DNA of 64,000 nucleotides from Leishmania mexicana MHOM/GT/2001/U1103 (taxonomy: Eukaryota; Euglenozoa; Kinetoplastea; Trypanosomatida; Trypanosomatidae). Location: positions 830,222 through 894,221 of the forward strand of contig NC_018337.1 of the NCBI RefSeq assembly GCF_000234665.1, written 5' to 3'. Both the position numbers and the translations under genes were made by a program. Positions 19,371 through 30,500 of this stretch are shown here, one piece after another. The notes beneath the pieces are model-generated. The model was not told the DNA's origin. It saw only the letters and a program-made list of their open reading frames with translations, and made no database searches. Numbering within the stretch: the first letter of the stretch is position 1; each line of letters opens with the position of its first letter.

Positions 19371-20488
19371 CGTCGCAAACAGCTACCCGTGCCCGATATG
19401 CCGCAGCCTGAATTGTGTGTAGATGGGGAGAGGAGGGAGGGAGATGGACGCTTGTGTGGCTGGAAGCGCTGGTGTAGCCTTTTCCTGTGTACCACGTCCT
19501 CACCCTCCACCGCGCTCTTCCACGAGAGCGCACACGGGGCGAGAGAAGCGCCCAATCAGAGCTCGAAAAAAAAAACAGCTGGAAGGGATCGACCGCCGTC
19601 AGTCAGGCTTGATCCACTTGTTGCTTCACCTCCCACCCCTTCCCCTCACCCGTCCCTCGATGACAACAACGCGAGAAAGCGAGACGGTATCCATCACAAG
19701 AGAACAAAATAGGTATGTACATATTTATTGAACAGCATAGCAGTGGGAAAGAGGTGTCTGCTGTAGAGCAGTGCATTGACGCAAGCGCGCCACCTTCACA
19801 GAGGATTACGCGGGAGGATGGGGAAGAGCGTTTTGCGCACGCCAAAACATCAGCCGTACGAGCCCGCGCACCTTCAACGGTGCACATGGGAACCGGCCAC
19901 TTCGGGCCTTGACCGATCACGCTTGACAAACCTTCGGGTGGTTCGCACATTTGCGTAAAAAGCCGGAAAGAGACTGTTCCACCTCCCCCCCCCCCCCTCC
20001 CGCGGCATCACACAGCAAGCGGCTGTCGAACGAGGAAGCAACAGCGTGGCGCGAGAGAGAGAGGGGGGTCGCCGTGGACACCCACCGCTTCATTCCTCTG
20101 TTCGACTCTGTCTTTGGTGTCTAGAGCATCTCCACACCCCCATATGATGACACTGTACATCAACCGCATTGCGTAGACGCAACACGGAGCCCACAGATCA
20201 AGCACGCACCGCCAGACCGCCCACACCTAGGAACGCACACACGCGCATGGAAGTGGGGTAGCGAAAAAGGGAACGACGTGTCAGCAAGTTCCAACTAGAG
20301 AAGCAAAACGGAAAGGCGAAAGCGAAGCGTACACAAGTGCGTGGATGTAATGGGAACCGAGCACCTACAGCGCACATGCATGTGCACTGTACGAACAAAC
20401 ACAAGCCCTGCATTGCGGTGCGCCTTCCTATCCTCCTGAAGTCTGCCTTCTCGCCAGATTCTTTACGCACAGCAACTCTTCGAGGGGA
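19371..20488 (-). other. intergenic region, no gene seen
   Basis: 1.1 kb between the Trp-rich gene and the relic upstream of AsnRS. A C-run (19988-19998) and a GAGAGAGAG block (about 20054-20065) are the only structured sequences. The stretch 18719-18960, next to the AsnRS start, is also non-coding, with a CCA/CCCC-rich block at 18836-18860. Confidence 0.45.
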
Positions 20489-21145
20489 TCATGAGAGCAG
20501 CTCCGACCCGTCGTAGCGTGGGTACGACGTCCAGTCGAGCGCCGTCGTCCCGCTCATCACATGCCTGCACACACTTTCCAGATGGGCAAGCTCGAGCTCG
20601 CGCTGCGCCACCAGGATGCTCTGCATTGTCTGGGCCATCTCCTGTCGCTCGCCAAGTTCCCATTCCTGTAAGTCGGCACGGTTCTCCCACTCCCACAGCC
20701 TCAGCTGATTCTCTTCGGCATTGACAGAGGTGACTGCGGCAGTGAGACCCCCATTGAGGGCCTCCGTCGATTGGTCTACTGGCAGCACAGACACCGTTGT
20801 TCCTGCCCTGTACCGATAGGCGTACCGCGGACGACATGGCTCTGTAGGACTTGCATTGTTGTTTTCTCTTGCGACTTCTCGCTCCCACTCTTCCCCCAAC
20901 TCATCAGCGCACACATTGCAGAGCTCCTCCCACTCGTTATTCTCCAGCGCGCCTACTGAGCCGCGCCTGTATCGCTCTTCTCGTAGCAGCGCGCAACGCT
21001 GACCGTACTGACGCTGCTTCTCGGAGTCTTGTGCCGCCAAGCTAGAGCAGGACAAGGTCGTGGTTGATGATTCTACGCGCCCATGGTAAGTGTGGTGTAT
21101 ATGAAACATGATTGACGCCCCTCCCCCTCCAGCCACCTCGAGCAT
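20489..21145 (-). CDS. hypothetical Trp/Glu-rich protein, 218 aa
   Basis: The preferred start is the ATG at 21145 (MLEVAGGGGASIM); an alternative ATG at 21109 would give 206 aa. Upstream in-frame sequence is hydrophobic but reads like T-rich leader. I do not recognise the family. Visible: a charged helical segment with WEELCNVCADELGEEWEREVARE (about 74-96) containing a CxxC pair, and a second Trp-rich helical part, RLWEWENRADLQEWELGERQ, then QSILVAQRELELAHLE. There is no transmembrane segment. It is probably an alpha-helical, interaction-type protein. No function is proposed. Confidence 0.7.
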   Translation of the reverse strand: MLEVAGGGGASIMFHIHHTYHGRVESSTTTLSCSSLAAQDSEKQRQYGQRCALLREERYRRGSVGALENNEWEELCNVCADELGEEWEREVARENNNASPTEPCRPRYAYRYRAGTTVSVLPVDQSTEALNGGLTAAVTSVNAEENQLRLWEWENRADLQEWELGERQEMAQTMQSILVAQRELELAHLESVCRHVMSGTTALDWTSYPRYDGSELLS

Positions 21146-22370
21146 CGTGAAAAAAAGAACCCCTGCAGCAGAGACCACGCGCTCGGCAAGACCTCCGTAA
21201 AGCACACGCGTAAAAAAAAGAAAAGGAAGGACGAGAAGGTGACACATGAAGGAGAAGGCAGGAGAGCACATGGGTCACACCCATCGACGGTGACGCAGAA
21301 CATCAAGAGACGGATAGCGGCGTATGCTGTGTCCGCCAAACAGCTAACCTTCCGGTGATACCAAAGAGAAAGACACGCCAACACATCCACGTGTCAGAGA
21401 AAACATGCATCCGGCGACGCACTCGCATTTCCCATTACGTTCATGTGTTTTGGTGTCGTGCGTCTGTATTGCGTGTCTGCGCTGTTCTTTGGGCCGTGGT
21501 GAGAGGGAGGGGGGGGTGTAACGGTCACGCAAACGAAGCAACAGGCGCGCAGACACAGCGGGGGGAGGGGAGGTGTCTGGTAAGTCAGCATCACAAGCAG
21601 ATAAGCGTGTGTGCCCTCACAAAAGGAGAGGGGGACGATAACCACAAAATATGCCAGCGTGCAGCAAGCCAAAACTAACAGCCACATACACACACACGAA
21701 GGACGCAGAGCGACGGGGGGGACGTCAGGGGCAACTGTCACTGCAGAACACACAGAGAGAGGAAGGGAAGGAACGGCAACCAGACGAGGGGACAGACGCG
21801 GACGTCGGGCTCTCAAAGGCCGTTCCTCACCTGCAGCGATTCCATCGAAAACCAGAGGAACAGATGAGAGCAAAGAGGGCGAAGGATGAACCAACAGGGG
21901 AAAAATGGACAAAAACAGACAAGAAATCCAAAAAAAAGGACGCAAGAAGTGAGCGGGCTGGAAGCACCACGACAGCACGCCGACGCGCGAGTTCACCTCC
22001 CCCACCCCCATACACGCACACAGAGAGGGGGAGTGCAGGACGTATTACAGGGACAATCCGAGTGGTTGAGAGAGCGACGCAAAGACAGCGCGCTCACAAG
22101 ATGCGAGTAAACGAGAAAGAAGGGAAGGCATACACAAGTGCGCGTACTGACGAGAACAACAGGCGACGTGATACAGGCATAGTGATGAGTCTAAAGGCGG
22201 TGGAGAAAAATGGAAGAGAAGGGGGGCGACGTCAGTGTGCCCACAAGCACACAGAGAAGATATCGTGCACTTGTGTGGAAATGCGAGGGACCGCGCACCA
22301 CATCGCTCTCTTTCGGCGCGTCCATTCGGGCTCTACAGCACGAGTCAGGCTCCTCTGGAACCTCGGCTTG
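21146..22370 (-). other. intergenic region: 5' leader of the Trp-rich gene and distal 3'UTR of the CCDC6-like gene
   Basis: 1.2 kb. The plus strand is purine-rich with many short CACA and GGGG tracts, and there is an AAAAAAA-rich block near 21928-21940. No supported gene. Confidence 0.5.
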
Positions 22371-22905
22371 TCACAGGCCCCCGTCGCGCGGCACCAAGTC
22401 GCGCTAGACACACGCGTCGCAGCAACGCGCCGACTCGGCCATGTGAGAGCGCGCCCCCCCCTGCCTCAACCTGCACACACACACACACCCTGCGGCCTCG
22501 CAGGGCCCCGCACAGCCGCTTCCTCCTCACGACGGTCGCCACCCCTGGTGCATCCCCCCACCCTCGAGGTGACACTCAGGCTCCCCCCACCCACCACCAC
22601 CCAGTAGGCAGTGTTGAGGGCCGGGGGCAGGATACATTCGAGTCACGCGGACGCCATGCCCAATCATAGGGGTGGCGCATGCTGTGTGTACGGACGCAGG
22701 TCGCTCCGACGCCACGCCACCCATGGCCTCACCGCCGACATCAGCAGCGATACGTCGCTCTGACATGCCCGCGTCGTTGGCGCCAGACCCTGACACCACC
22801 AGAAAGTCGTCTGGCATCTGGCAGGGATACGGAGGAGGGGGGCTGCTTGGTTTACCCACAGAGTTGGGCACTGGGCCCTGTGAAACCGCGCACTATGAGG
22901 TGTTC
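22371..22905 (-). mobile_element. SIDER2-like degenerate retroposon, copy 2
   Basis: Closely related to copy 3 (45386-45895): the segment 22668-22808 differs at only a few positions from 45633-45773. Read on the minus strand, the part from about 22828 to 22750 starts near CCCTGCCAG and contains GTGGTGTCAGGGTCTGGCG. This resembles the Pr77 hallmark (CCCTGGCTC.. GTGGTGCCAGGGTCT) of ingi/L1Tc-type retroposons. The element is in sense orientation within the presumed 3'UTR of the CCDC6-like gene, whose stop is at 23288. A second conserved block precedes the hallmark (22829-22905), as in SIDER elements with two signatures. An internal (CA)n run interrupts it at 22473-22489. Confidence 0.75.
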
Positions 22906-23287
22906 CTCTCGTTATCGGGGTCTGAGCACAATACTTGAAAACAAAAACGAAGGGCGACCCGGAATGTCATAAAGGAGAGCCTCGGACCGTGCCGGTGTCT
23001 GAAGTCACGTTGGTGATGATACTCGACTATCCAGTCGTCGCCGTTTTTTGGTGTTCTTTTGGCTGTTGCAAAGATATTGAGTGTGTTTCGGCGAAGAAGA
23101 AGTGCAGAGAGAGGTGGGGGCTGTCCCACACACACACATGCACGGGGGCATCGCACGCAGAGCAGCCGTTGAGCCCTTCTTCTCGCCTCATTCCCTGCAA
23201 AGGTGTGCACCCCCAGGGGTATCGGTCGAACATCTTCCAGTTTCTCGACACACTTACACGCCCCCCCCCCGACTCCCCTCGCCCTCT
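22906..23287 (-). other. proximal 3'UTR of the CCDC6-like gene
   Basis: 380 bp between the stop codon at 23288 and the SIDER-like copy. A C10 run sits at 23262-23271, with short CACA tracts. No gene. Confidence 0.5.
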
Positions 23288-24586
23288 TCAGCAAGGTCTC
23301 TCGTTCGGGTTTGGTAGCGGCACCGACGAGAGCAGCTCGCGGGTGCGCTCTCGCAGCGAGAGATTGCTTAATACGACAGAGCTGGAGTTGTCAAAAGACA
23401 TATTCGAGCTACTCATGACGGAGGGGTCGTCGAATGACGAGAATGGAATGCCACTGCTGTCGCTAGCCTTCATCTCCGAGAGGTGCGCGCGTGCCTTCTC
23501 CAGCTCTTCCTTCATCTTCGAGGCACGGGCGCGGTCGAGGAACGTCGCCTCCTGCACCGCATGCAGCTTCGCTGTCAGCACGGCGCACTGCTTCTCTGTG
23601 GCGGAGGTCCGCTGCATAGCGGCGGCCTGCTCCAGCAGCAGCTGGTTGAGTTTGCGCTCGAGAGCCGCCACGGCGTGGTGAGTCTCGGAGGAGTGCGAGG
23701 AGCGTGGCGTGAGGTCGGCAGAGCGGGGGGTCGTTGACGCGCTCAGGCGGCCGCTGGTGCTGTTTGTGTTGCCGCGAGACGCGTTCACAGTAACACCATC
23801 CTTGGGCTTCTTCTGAGCCGTTACGGCGGGCGTGACGACGAGGGGTAGTGAAATGTCGGTTTCGGTGCACGCATCCTCTCGCAGAGGCTTCTCGGATGGC
23901 AGCATGCTGTGGTTGTCACCAAGAGGCACGCCCGTCCTCAGCAATGGCGTGGAAGTGTGGGACGCTGCCGTTGACGGTAGCAGCACGTCAAAGTGCTTCT
24001 CCACTGAAGTAGTATTCGCCTCCGCCGGGCTCGGCTGTGAGTGGATGGTCGAAGAAGACTCAGTGCTAGAGACGAGCCCGCGGCCTCGCAGCATGTTGAG
24101 GCGCGTGACAAGCACATCCAAGTACCTCTGCCGCTCCGCCATGAGCTCCTGCTCCACCGCCGTCTTCTTACGCGCCATGTCGAGCAGTTTTCGCTGCAGG
24201 TTCATTAAGAGATACTCTTGCCGCTCCTCCAACGCGTTCTCGACCTCTGTTTGCTGGCTGCGCATCTCCTTGATCCGCCTGCTGAGCGACTCTGCCTCGC
24301 TCTCCTCTTCCTTCAACAAAGTCTGATATCGCTGCACTTCTTTTTCTGCGCCATCGAGGCGGCGGAACAGCTGGTTCGACACCTGCTCCTCCTTCATTTC
24401 AGCGTTCAGCACCGCGCGGACTGATTCCTCGCGCAGAGTCTCAATCTTCCTGATAAGATGCGACTCCTCCACCGTCAACGAGTAGCTGGTGCTCTTGAGC
24501 GACACGTACTCGCGCCGCAGCCGCTCCATGGACATCTCATGCACCGGCGCCGGTGTGTCGCTGCGAGAGGCGGCCATCGTAGACAT
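23288..24586 (-). CDS. CCDC6-like (DUF2046-type) coiled-coil protein
   Basis: 432 aa from the ATG at 24586. Residues ~18-165 form a continuous coiled coil with recurring E-x-x-x-x-N-x-L-x-R-K/R-L units: EEQVSNQLFRRL, EESEAESLSRRIKEM, ERQEYLLMNLQRKLLDM and ERQRYLDVLVTRLNML. This periodic pattern is characteristic of CCDC6. A Ser/Thr/Pro-rich linker (about 170-290) follows, then a second coiled coil (about 300-375, AALERKLNQLLLEQAAAMQR) and a Ser/Asn-rich tail. Human CCDC6 is a phosphoprotein linked to checkpoint signalling. Function here is unknown, and a cytoskeletal or scaffold role is equally possible. The predicted 3'UTR holds SIDER-like copy 2. Confidence 0.75.
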   Translation of the reverse strand: MSTMAASRSDTPAPVHEMSMERLRREYVSLKSTSYSLTVEESHLIRKIETLREESVRAVLNAEMKEEQVSNQLFRRLDGAEKEVQRYQTLLKEEESEAESLSRRIKEMRSQQTEVENALEERQEYLLMNLQRKLLDMARKKTAVEQELMAERQRYLDVLVTRLNMLRGRGLVSSTESSSTIHSQPSPAEANTTSVEKHFDVLLPSTAASHTSTPLLRTGVPLGDNHSMLPSEKPLREDACTETDISLPLVVTPAVTAQKKPKDGVTVNASRGNTNSTSGRLSASTTPRSADLTPRSSHSSETHHAVAALERKLNQLLLEQAAAMQRTSATEKQCAVLTAKLHAVQEATFLDRARASKMKEELEKARAHLSEMKASDSSGIPFSSFDDPSVMSSSNMSFDNSSSVVLSNLSLRERTRELLSSVPLPNPNERPC

Positions 24587-26420
24587 GGCTCGTAGCCCAA
24601 CGAAAACGGAGGAGGGGGAAGGAGTCTAGGAATTCGCGAAAACAAAAGGATCCCCCCGGCACTAAGCTGAAAAAAAAACGTACAGCACACACAAGGGCAG
24701 CAGCAGAGCTGAGGTAAGGGGAGAGGAAGGGGGTGACCGCAAACAGCCGTGACGCAGACTGAAACAAGAGAAGAAGCAAGAAAACGAGAGAGAGACGGCG
24801 GATTGGTATCAACCAGAACACACAATACTACTACCAAGTGCACGTCTTCATGAGAGCGTTGCGTTGCAGTGTATGTAACGTGCGCATAAGCGAACGTGCG
24901 ACAGCGTTACCTTGAGCGGTGCCTGTATATGAGCTTCCTTCGTTGTGTGTGTGTGTGTGTGTGCGTGTGAGAGCGAGAGCGAGAGCGTGTTCGCGCGCGC
25001 CCTGGACTGCCGTTTGTAGTTGATGTCTACACGTAGAGATCGTCAGGTGATGAAACGAGCGAAAACAACTCAAGACGGAAAAAAAAGAGAGACTTCAAGA
25101 TGCGAGGTGGGGGAGACACTTGTGTTACGTTCTTTTGTTTTTTTTTCCTTGGTGAGGGTTTCTCCTTCACGCCCTGTCAGTTTTACATGTGCTGGTGAGC
25201 TTATTGCGGTGGTCTTTCCTCTGTTTTTTTTTTATTTGAGGGGAGAGGTTGCGTGAAGCGCCTTAAAGACACGCCCTCCTTTCGCTCGCAGTTCAACCGA
25301 TACAAGCACGGCAAATAGGGAACGAGAAGAAGCACAGGTACGTGGCAACGGAAAGACAGCTACGAGGATGGGGGTGGGGAGAGCGCACGCGACACGAAGA
25401 GAGACCACCCTTCAAATCAGCCCCAGATGAGGGAGAGGAAGATGACAGGCAAACGCACGTGGTAAAGGACGGGAAATGGAAGAGGACAGCCGCTTATCTA
25501 ATCGTGTGGGTTTCTGTTTTGCTTTTTTTTTCGCTGTGCATCGAGCACCCGAAAAATTAGAGCGAGAGAGTGCGAGAGAGCAGCTGGCATCGGCCAAGCG
25601 ACACAAATATGAGATGGCGGTGGTGCGCGTTTTATTCAGGTGCGCGGGGTTGTACGTTTTTTTTAGTGTTTTGCGCGTGAGTGCGTGGGAGGGAGGTGAA
25701 GCCGCGCAGAGGAAGGGCGAGACGCAGAAGGAAGCAAAGAACGCAACAGCCAACGGACATGCGAGAGAGGGAGAGAAAGTAGACAACGTGTAGTAAGATA
25801 CGACTAGAACTGCTAGCAAGCCATAAAAGCCCCCATCGCACACCCACCCATCCCTTCCATTTGAATCCGCGCACGTAGCGCAAGTACCCCTCACTCAGCA
25901 GAGCACGCGTGTAACTCGCGCCGGTGTGGGGCAGAAAAGGGCGACCACCCATTTGCTGCGCACAAGTGAATCCGTGAATTCTTCTGGTAGCAGCAGCAGC
26001 AGCAGCTGTAGGCGATGAAGAGACGGTACTCATTTTTTTCGATGCTTGTTGGTTGCAGCTGTAGCTTGGTTGAGGCCTCAGCGCCTCTTCGCTACTTTCG
26101 CTTCCGGCCGCAGACAACTTCGATAAGCGCCACCTATGGAAGTGCAAAATTAGATTCAAGCCCACTACATCACATCAAACGCCGGGTTAAGGAAAGCTGG
26201 AAAGTCGCGTTAATGCACGAGGAAGGAACGGGAAGGGCGGAAGCGCCGAAGCGGAGCAGACCTTGCACAGTAACGCTCTAAGGTGCTCGATTCGGGGGCG
26301 GTGGTGTCTGCGCCTCGCTTCCTCTCTGTCATCAAACCCTCTCCGTGAAAAACGTGGGGGAGAGACGCAGCAGCCACTCATGACGCCTCTGGGATTCGGG
26401 TCTCTTGTGCGCCATCTTCT
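24587..26420 (-). other. intergenic region, one weak small-ORF candidate
   Basis: 1.8 kb. It contains a (GT)n run (24944-24963), T-runs near 25138-25150 and 25225-25235, and a CAG-type run (25989-26009). A minus-strand frame from the ATG at 26033 runs to 25632. Its first ~85 codons include GRPFLPHTGASYTRALLSEG and FKWKGWVGVRWGLLWL and look protein-like, but it ends in low-complexity leader-type sequence, so I do not list it as a gene. Confidence 0.4.
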
Positions 26421-27518
26421 TCAAAAACGCAGGGTTGCCTGACGCAACCCAGCCCCAGGCTGCGGGTGAACAGTCGATCGGTGCGCGGCTGCACCGAACA
26501 CGCGCACGTGCGCCGTCTTGGACCGCGTCGCCGCCGGCGGCGATTCGCCGAGGGTCTGCAGCGCATCCTTGCCTGGGCGTCCGTGCGCAGATCGACTACG
26601 CACGAGCGGTTCTCCGTGTCGCTTCGTGCCGCGACTACTGCTCGGGGTCGCGGCCGAGTGTACGCTGCTGCCAACCACGATTGAGCTTCCAGCACCGAGC
26701 GCGTTGGAGGAAAAGGCGGCCACCGGCGGCACCACCTCCGCCAAGAAAGAAAAGCGGTCGAGCAACTGCGCCACGCGGGCGATATCCTCATAGGTGACGG
26801 TCTTGCGATGCCGCCTGGTTGCTTCTCCCGCAGCCGTAGCGACAAGATCACGCGTCAGGAGCGCCACCGCCTCAGATACCGCCGATATCGCATCCTTTGA
26901 GATGATGGAGGAGCTGCCCTCGTACTTGAGCAGCTCCTTTACACGGCTGTGCGCGAAGGCGTTCACATAGTCGGGAACGTCGCTCGCGCCACCGCAGCGC
27001 GTGCCGGGGCGCGTCTGTGGCGGGGCATCAGTGCTGTCAGTCGCTTCCTCGTCGTTCTCGTCAACGTCATTTTCGTCCTCTTCGTGCCAGTCGTCGACAT
27101 CCTCGGCATCCATTTCCGTTAGAAATGGGTCTACACCGCTGCCGGCGTTCGCCTGTGCCTCTTCGTCGGCAGAGGCAGACGAGTGCGCAGGCAGACCGTG
27201 ACTCGCACGCACTGCGACACTTTCCGCTGTGTCGTCCTCGAGGGCGTGTGCGGCGGACCGCTCGCCACTGTCCCACACCTGACTTCCGCTGCCGTCACGC
27301 TGCCTGGATAGGGGCAGAGCATGGTCCTCCTCAGCGGCGCCGTCGGCTTCGCCGACCTGCGACGCCAGTGATGACGAAAGCGGTGAGGTGGACGGCGCGT
27401 ATGTAGCCAAGCGCGGCACAAGATAAGAAGCCAGGTCCTCCTCTTCCTCGTCCGGGTCCAGCGTCTCTCCAAGCGTGTCGTCGTACGCGACCCCCTCCAT
27501 GTCGCCCTCAGCAGACAT
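26421..27518 (-). CDS. histone-fold protein of the NF-YC/DRAP1/POLE4 type
   Basis: 365 aa from the ATG at 27518. Residues 1-180 are acidic and disordered, with Asp/Glu runs (about 134-160). A histone fold follows at about 185-265: FAHSRVKELLKYEGSSSIISKDAISAVSEAVALLTRDLVATAAGEATRR, then KTVTYEDIARVAQLLDRFSFLAEVVPP. The ending D-x-F-x-FL-x-x-VVP is typical of NF-YC, DRAP1 and POLE4 chains rather than core histones. The C-terminal ~100 residues are basic and Ser-rich and finish in QATLRF. Such proteins pair with an NF-YB/Dr1/POLE3-like partner in transcription repression (NC2), replication (Pol epsilon) or chromatin remodelling. Which of these applies cannot be decided from sequence alone. Confidence 0.75.
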   Translation of the reverse strand: MSAEGDMEGVAYDDTLGETLDPDEEEEDLASYLVPRLATYAPSTSPLSSSLASQVGEADGAAEEDHALPLSRQRDGSGSQVWDSGERSAAHALEDDTAESVAVRASHGLPAHSSASADEEAQANAGSGVDPFLTEMDAEDVDDWHEEDENDVDENDEEATDSTDAPPQTRPGTRCGGASDVPDYVNAFAHSRVKELLKYEGSSSIISKDAISAVSEAVALLTRDLVATAAGEATRRHRKTVTYEDIARVAQLLDRFSFLAEVVPPVAAFSSNALGAGSSIVVGSSVHSAATPSSSRGTKRHGEPLVRSRSAHGRPGKDALQTLGESPPAATRSKTAHVRVFGAAAHRSTVHPQPGAGLRQATLRF

Positions 27519-30500
27519 CTTCTTCTATAAATAGGTGGGATAGATCTATGCTCACCCGGAAAGGGGGAAGGGTGGCGTGCGCCTCAGGGTTTTGTCTGTG
27601 TGCAGTGAAGTTGAACTCTGGCAAGGTGCCTGCATCGTGAACGTAACGACGCCGATGAAGAAAGCGAATGGTGACGCACAACAAGTTGAAAGCAAAAAAA
27701 GGAGAAAAGGGTGCAATAGAGGGACCAAGAGATGGGGAGGCCAGAAGTCACCCCGCCACACTCCTTCATTCTCGCCTCCGCCCCGGCCACCCACCAACCT
27801 TCCCGCATCGCGACTTGTGAAGCAAGAAGGCTAACCAGGCTATTCTGCCCAGTGCCTACGGTACGCACGCACGGGGAGGAAAAGCAACGGAGGAAAAAAA
27901 AACTTCCAGCGCGCGCACTCGGGGCTGCAATAGCCTCCAGTGCGAGCGTGGCACGGAACGTTCGTGGAGGCGCGAACACGAACACACATCGGAGAGGGAG
28001 TCCCCCGAAGAGGGGGAAGGGGGAGAGGGGAAGGGGGAGAGGGTGGAGAGAGGGAAAGGCGCACCACGAAGGCCCACAAGCGAAAACGAGCGAGAGTCTC
28101 CCCCACCCACCCCCATCACCAACACAGCCGTTGCGTTTCGTGCGTGCTGGATTGCGTAGGCGCCGGTAATGGCCCGTAGGAGTATTCACCGGATGTTGTT
28201 CTCATCAAGCGGTTTGACTGCTTGTATGGCTCCGTCTCCCACTCCTCGTCATGCTCCACCGTTACGTGCACCCCCGCCTAGAAGAAGGGAGAGTAGGGAC
28301 GAGACGGGAGAAGGGAGAACACAAGAACATGCGTCGACGGGAAAAAAAAGGCAAACCATAAGGGAGGGTACAACACCCGCACCCGCACACCCGCACACAG
28401 AGAGAAAGCCCACTTATAACAAGGCGCTTCGACCCAACAAGGTAGAGAGAGACGAAAAACGTTCGAAAAAAAAATAGCAACCACGCATACGGCTGTTTGA
28501 GGGACGATACACTGTGCGAAGAGGCGCACCTTCATTCACACATAAACATACACCTACCAGCCCCTGCACGTATATATATCTCACTCACACTCCAGGGAGA
28601 GCGAGAGAATCACACGCCAACACGAAGACGACGCACGCAAAAGGAGAAGAAAAAAATTCTGATGAATATCCGCAAGCATGCGCAGACAGAGAGAGAGAGA
28701 AGGCCGCCCTCTGGAAGATGACGACACAGATGTCCATCTTTGTTCGGGACACAGCTATAAAAGACACTCGGAAGCGCACACGCGCACTGAGCAGTACACA
28801 CCACATCGGATAGAAGAAAAAAACACGCAAGGGACAGAGGGAGCAGAGAAAAATGAGGGGCAGGCGAAGCAGAGCGATGAGAAAAAAATAAACTCAAAAC
28901 ACAGTTTGACCATTCACACCAGGAGCCAGCAAGAGCCCGGCGTCAAGTCACAGAATGACAGTATCCGTCAAATACGGTTATCCACTACGTGTGTGACGGG
29001 ACGGGCAGAAGAGGAGACGACAACTCCACTCCCAAAGGCCGTTCACGTTCATTTCTTTATTCGCGCATTTTTATATTTTGGGCCTCTGCCGATGCCGCGA
29101 AGAGACAGAAAAAAAGGCGCCGAACAAGTTTAGGCAACGAAACAAAAAGGTGAACAGAGCACACACACATGAGAAGGGGAAAAGGAAATGGGAGGTGGAG
29201 CAGATCTGCCCAGGGCTACTCATGCTATTCAAAGGCAGTCTCCCCCTCGTCACTACGCACAACCGACGCGCATCCCCTTGCCTACATGAACGCGACGGCA
29301 CTCCGCCACTGCACGCACATATGATCCTCGGCTGCAGCGGGAGAACAAAGTACACGCATACGATAGTAGCAATGTTTTTTTTTTCGTTCGCTTTTAAAAG
29401 CCTAGAGTGATGGAAGGTTGACATCATCCCCCCCCCTCCAAAAAAAAAAAACGTTCCACAACAACAACCACAAAAAACAGGACAGGACAGAACAGCGACG
29501 GCACTGATGAGCAGAGTCTGCTCAACAGCATGTCTGACGTTTCACTTGTTGTTTTCTTCTTTTTTTTTCACTTCTCTCCCTATTGGTCTCGGATGGATGC
29601 CCCACCCTTCTTGAGTTCCATCACCGACGACGCTTCTCTTCACCACCACGACGTCGCGGTTAAAGCAGAGAACAACACACACGCACATAGAGAGAAAAAA
29701 AGATAAAGACAGAGAGAGGGAGGGGGAGAGCACAAGCGCCGAGGACAGCCTTCGTTTTGATAGAGGCGTACACGTGACCCCCACAAGATGTGCGGCTATT
29801 TCACAACATACGCACACACCGTATACAACAAAACAAGAGAGAATGGTTGATGGCGATTTTTTTAGGTGCCACAAGCACCACGACGACGACGACGAACACA
29901 CACAGAAAAGGGGAAGACACAATATTAGATTATGAGAGGGGAGGCGGGGCATAGGAGAGAGGAAGCGAAAGTGGAGAACAGCGGAAGAACAGGAAGCAAA
30001 ACAGAAAAAAAAGAACAAGCAAACATGCGATGTGCGTGTCGGTGGAACTAAGAACAAACAAAAACAACGACGTTCGCGCATTCTGATGAGAATGGAGGGA
30101 GGCGGTGGTGTGGGAGGCGGTAGTGTGGGGAAATGGAGGAGGGAGGAGGTTAAGAATAGGAACGACAAAACAAAAGCAAGAAAAAAGCACAACGCAATGA
30201 TGAGTTTCTTTTTTTGGAGAGGGGGGGCGATCGCTAAGCGCTGCCTGCTTACCTGCCTCTGACCAACAGAGAGAGGGAGAGAAGTGGAGTAAGCAGAAGA
30301 AAGGTAGAGCGATTCGCGAATCCTGCGGCACCCGACTCCACGCAGTCGGTGTCGCATGAGAGAAAGAAAGAAGGACCGAGGTGAAAGAGAGGCAGAGGAG
30401 TACTGAACGTAAAACGACGACCCAGCGACGAAAAAGAAAGCATTCAAGCGATGACGAAGGCGCAGGCCTGTGAGTAAAACACAGCGAGCCAATCCACGTG

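Noticed and set aside
18719..19555. 280-codon upstream extension of AsnRS
   Set aside because: It contains His/Pro/Ser low-complexity stretches and the frameshifted repeat-like relic. Conserved AsnRS sequence starts at the ATG at 18718.
19020..19712. Plus-strand 230-codon open frame opposite the relic
   Set aside because: It opposes the transcription direction of the whole window. Its GC3 signal mirrors the minus-strand frame because third positions coincide, and its second half is low complexity. It is kept only as an alternative reading of the relic's strand.
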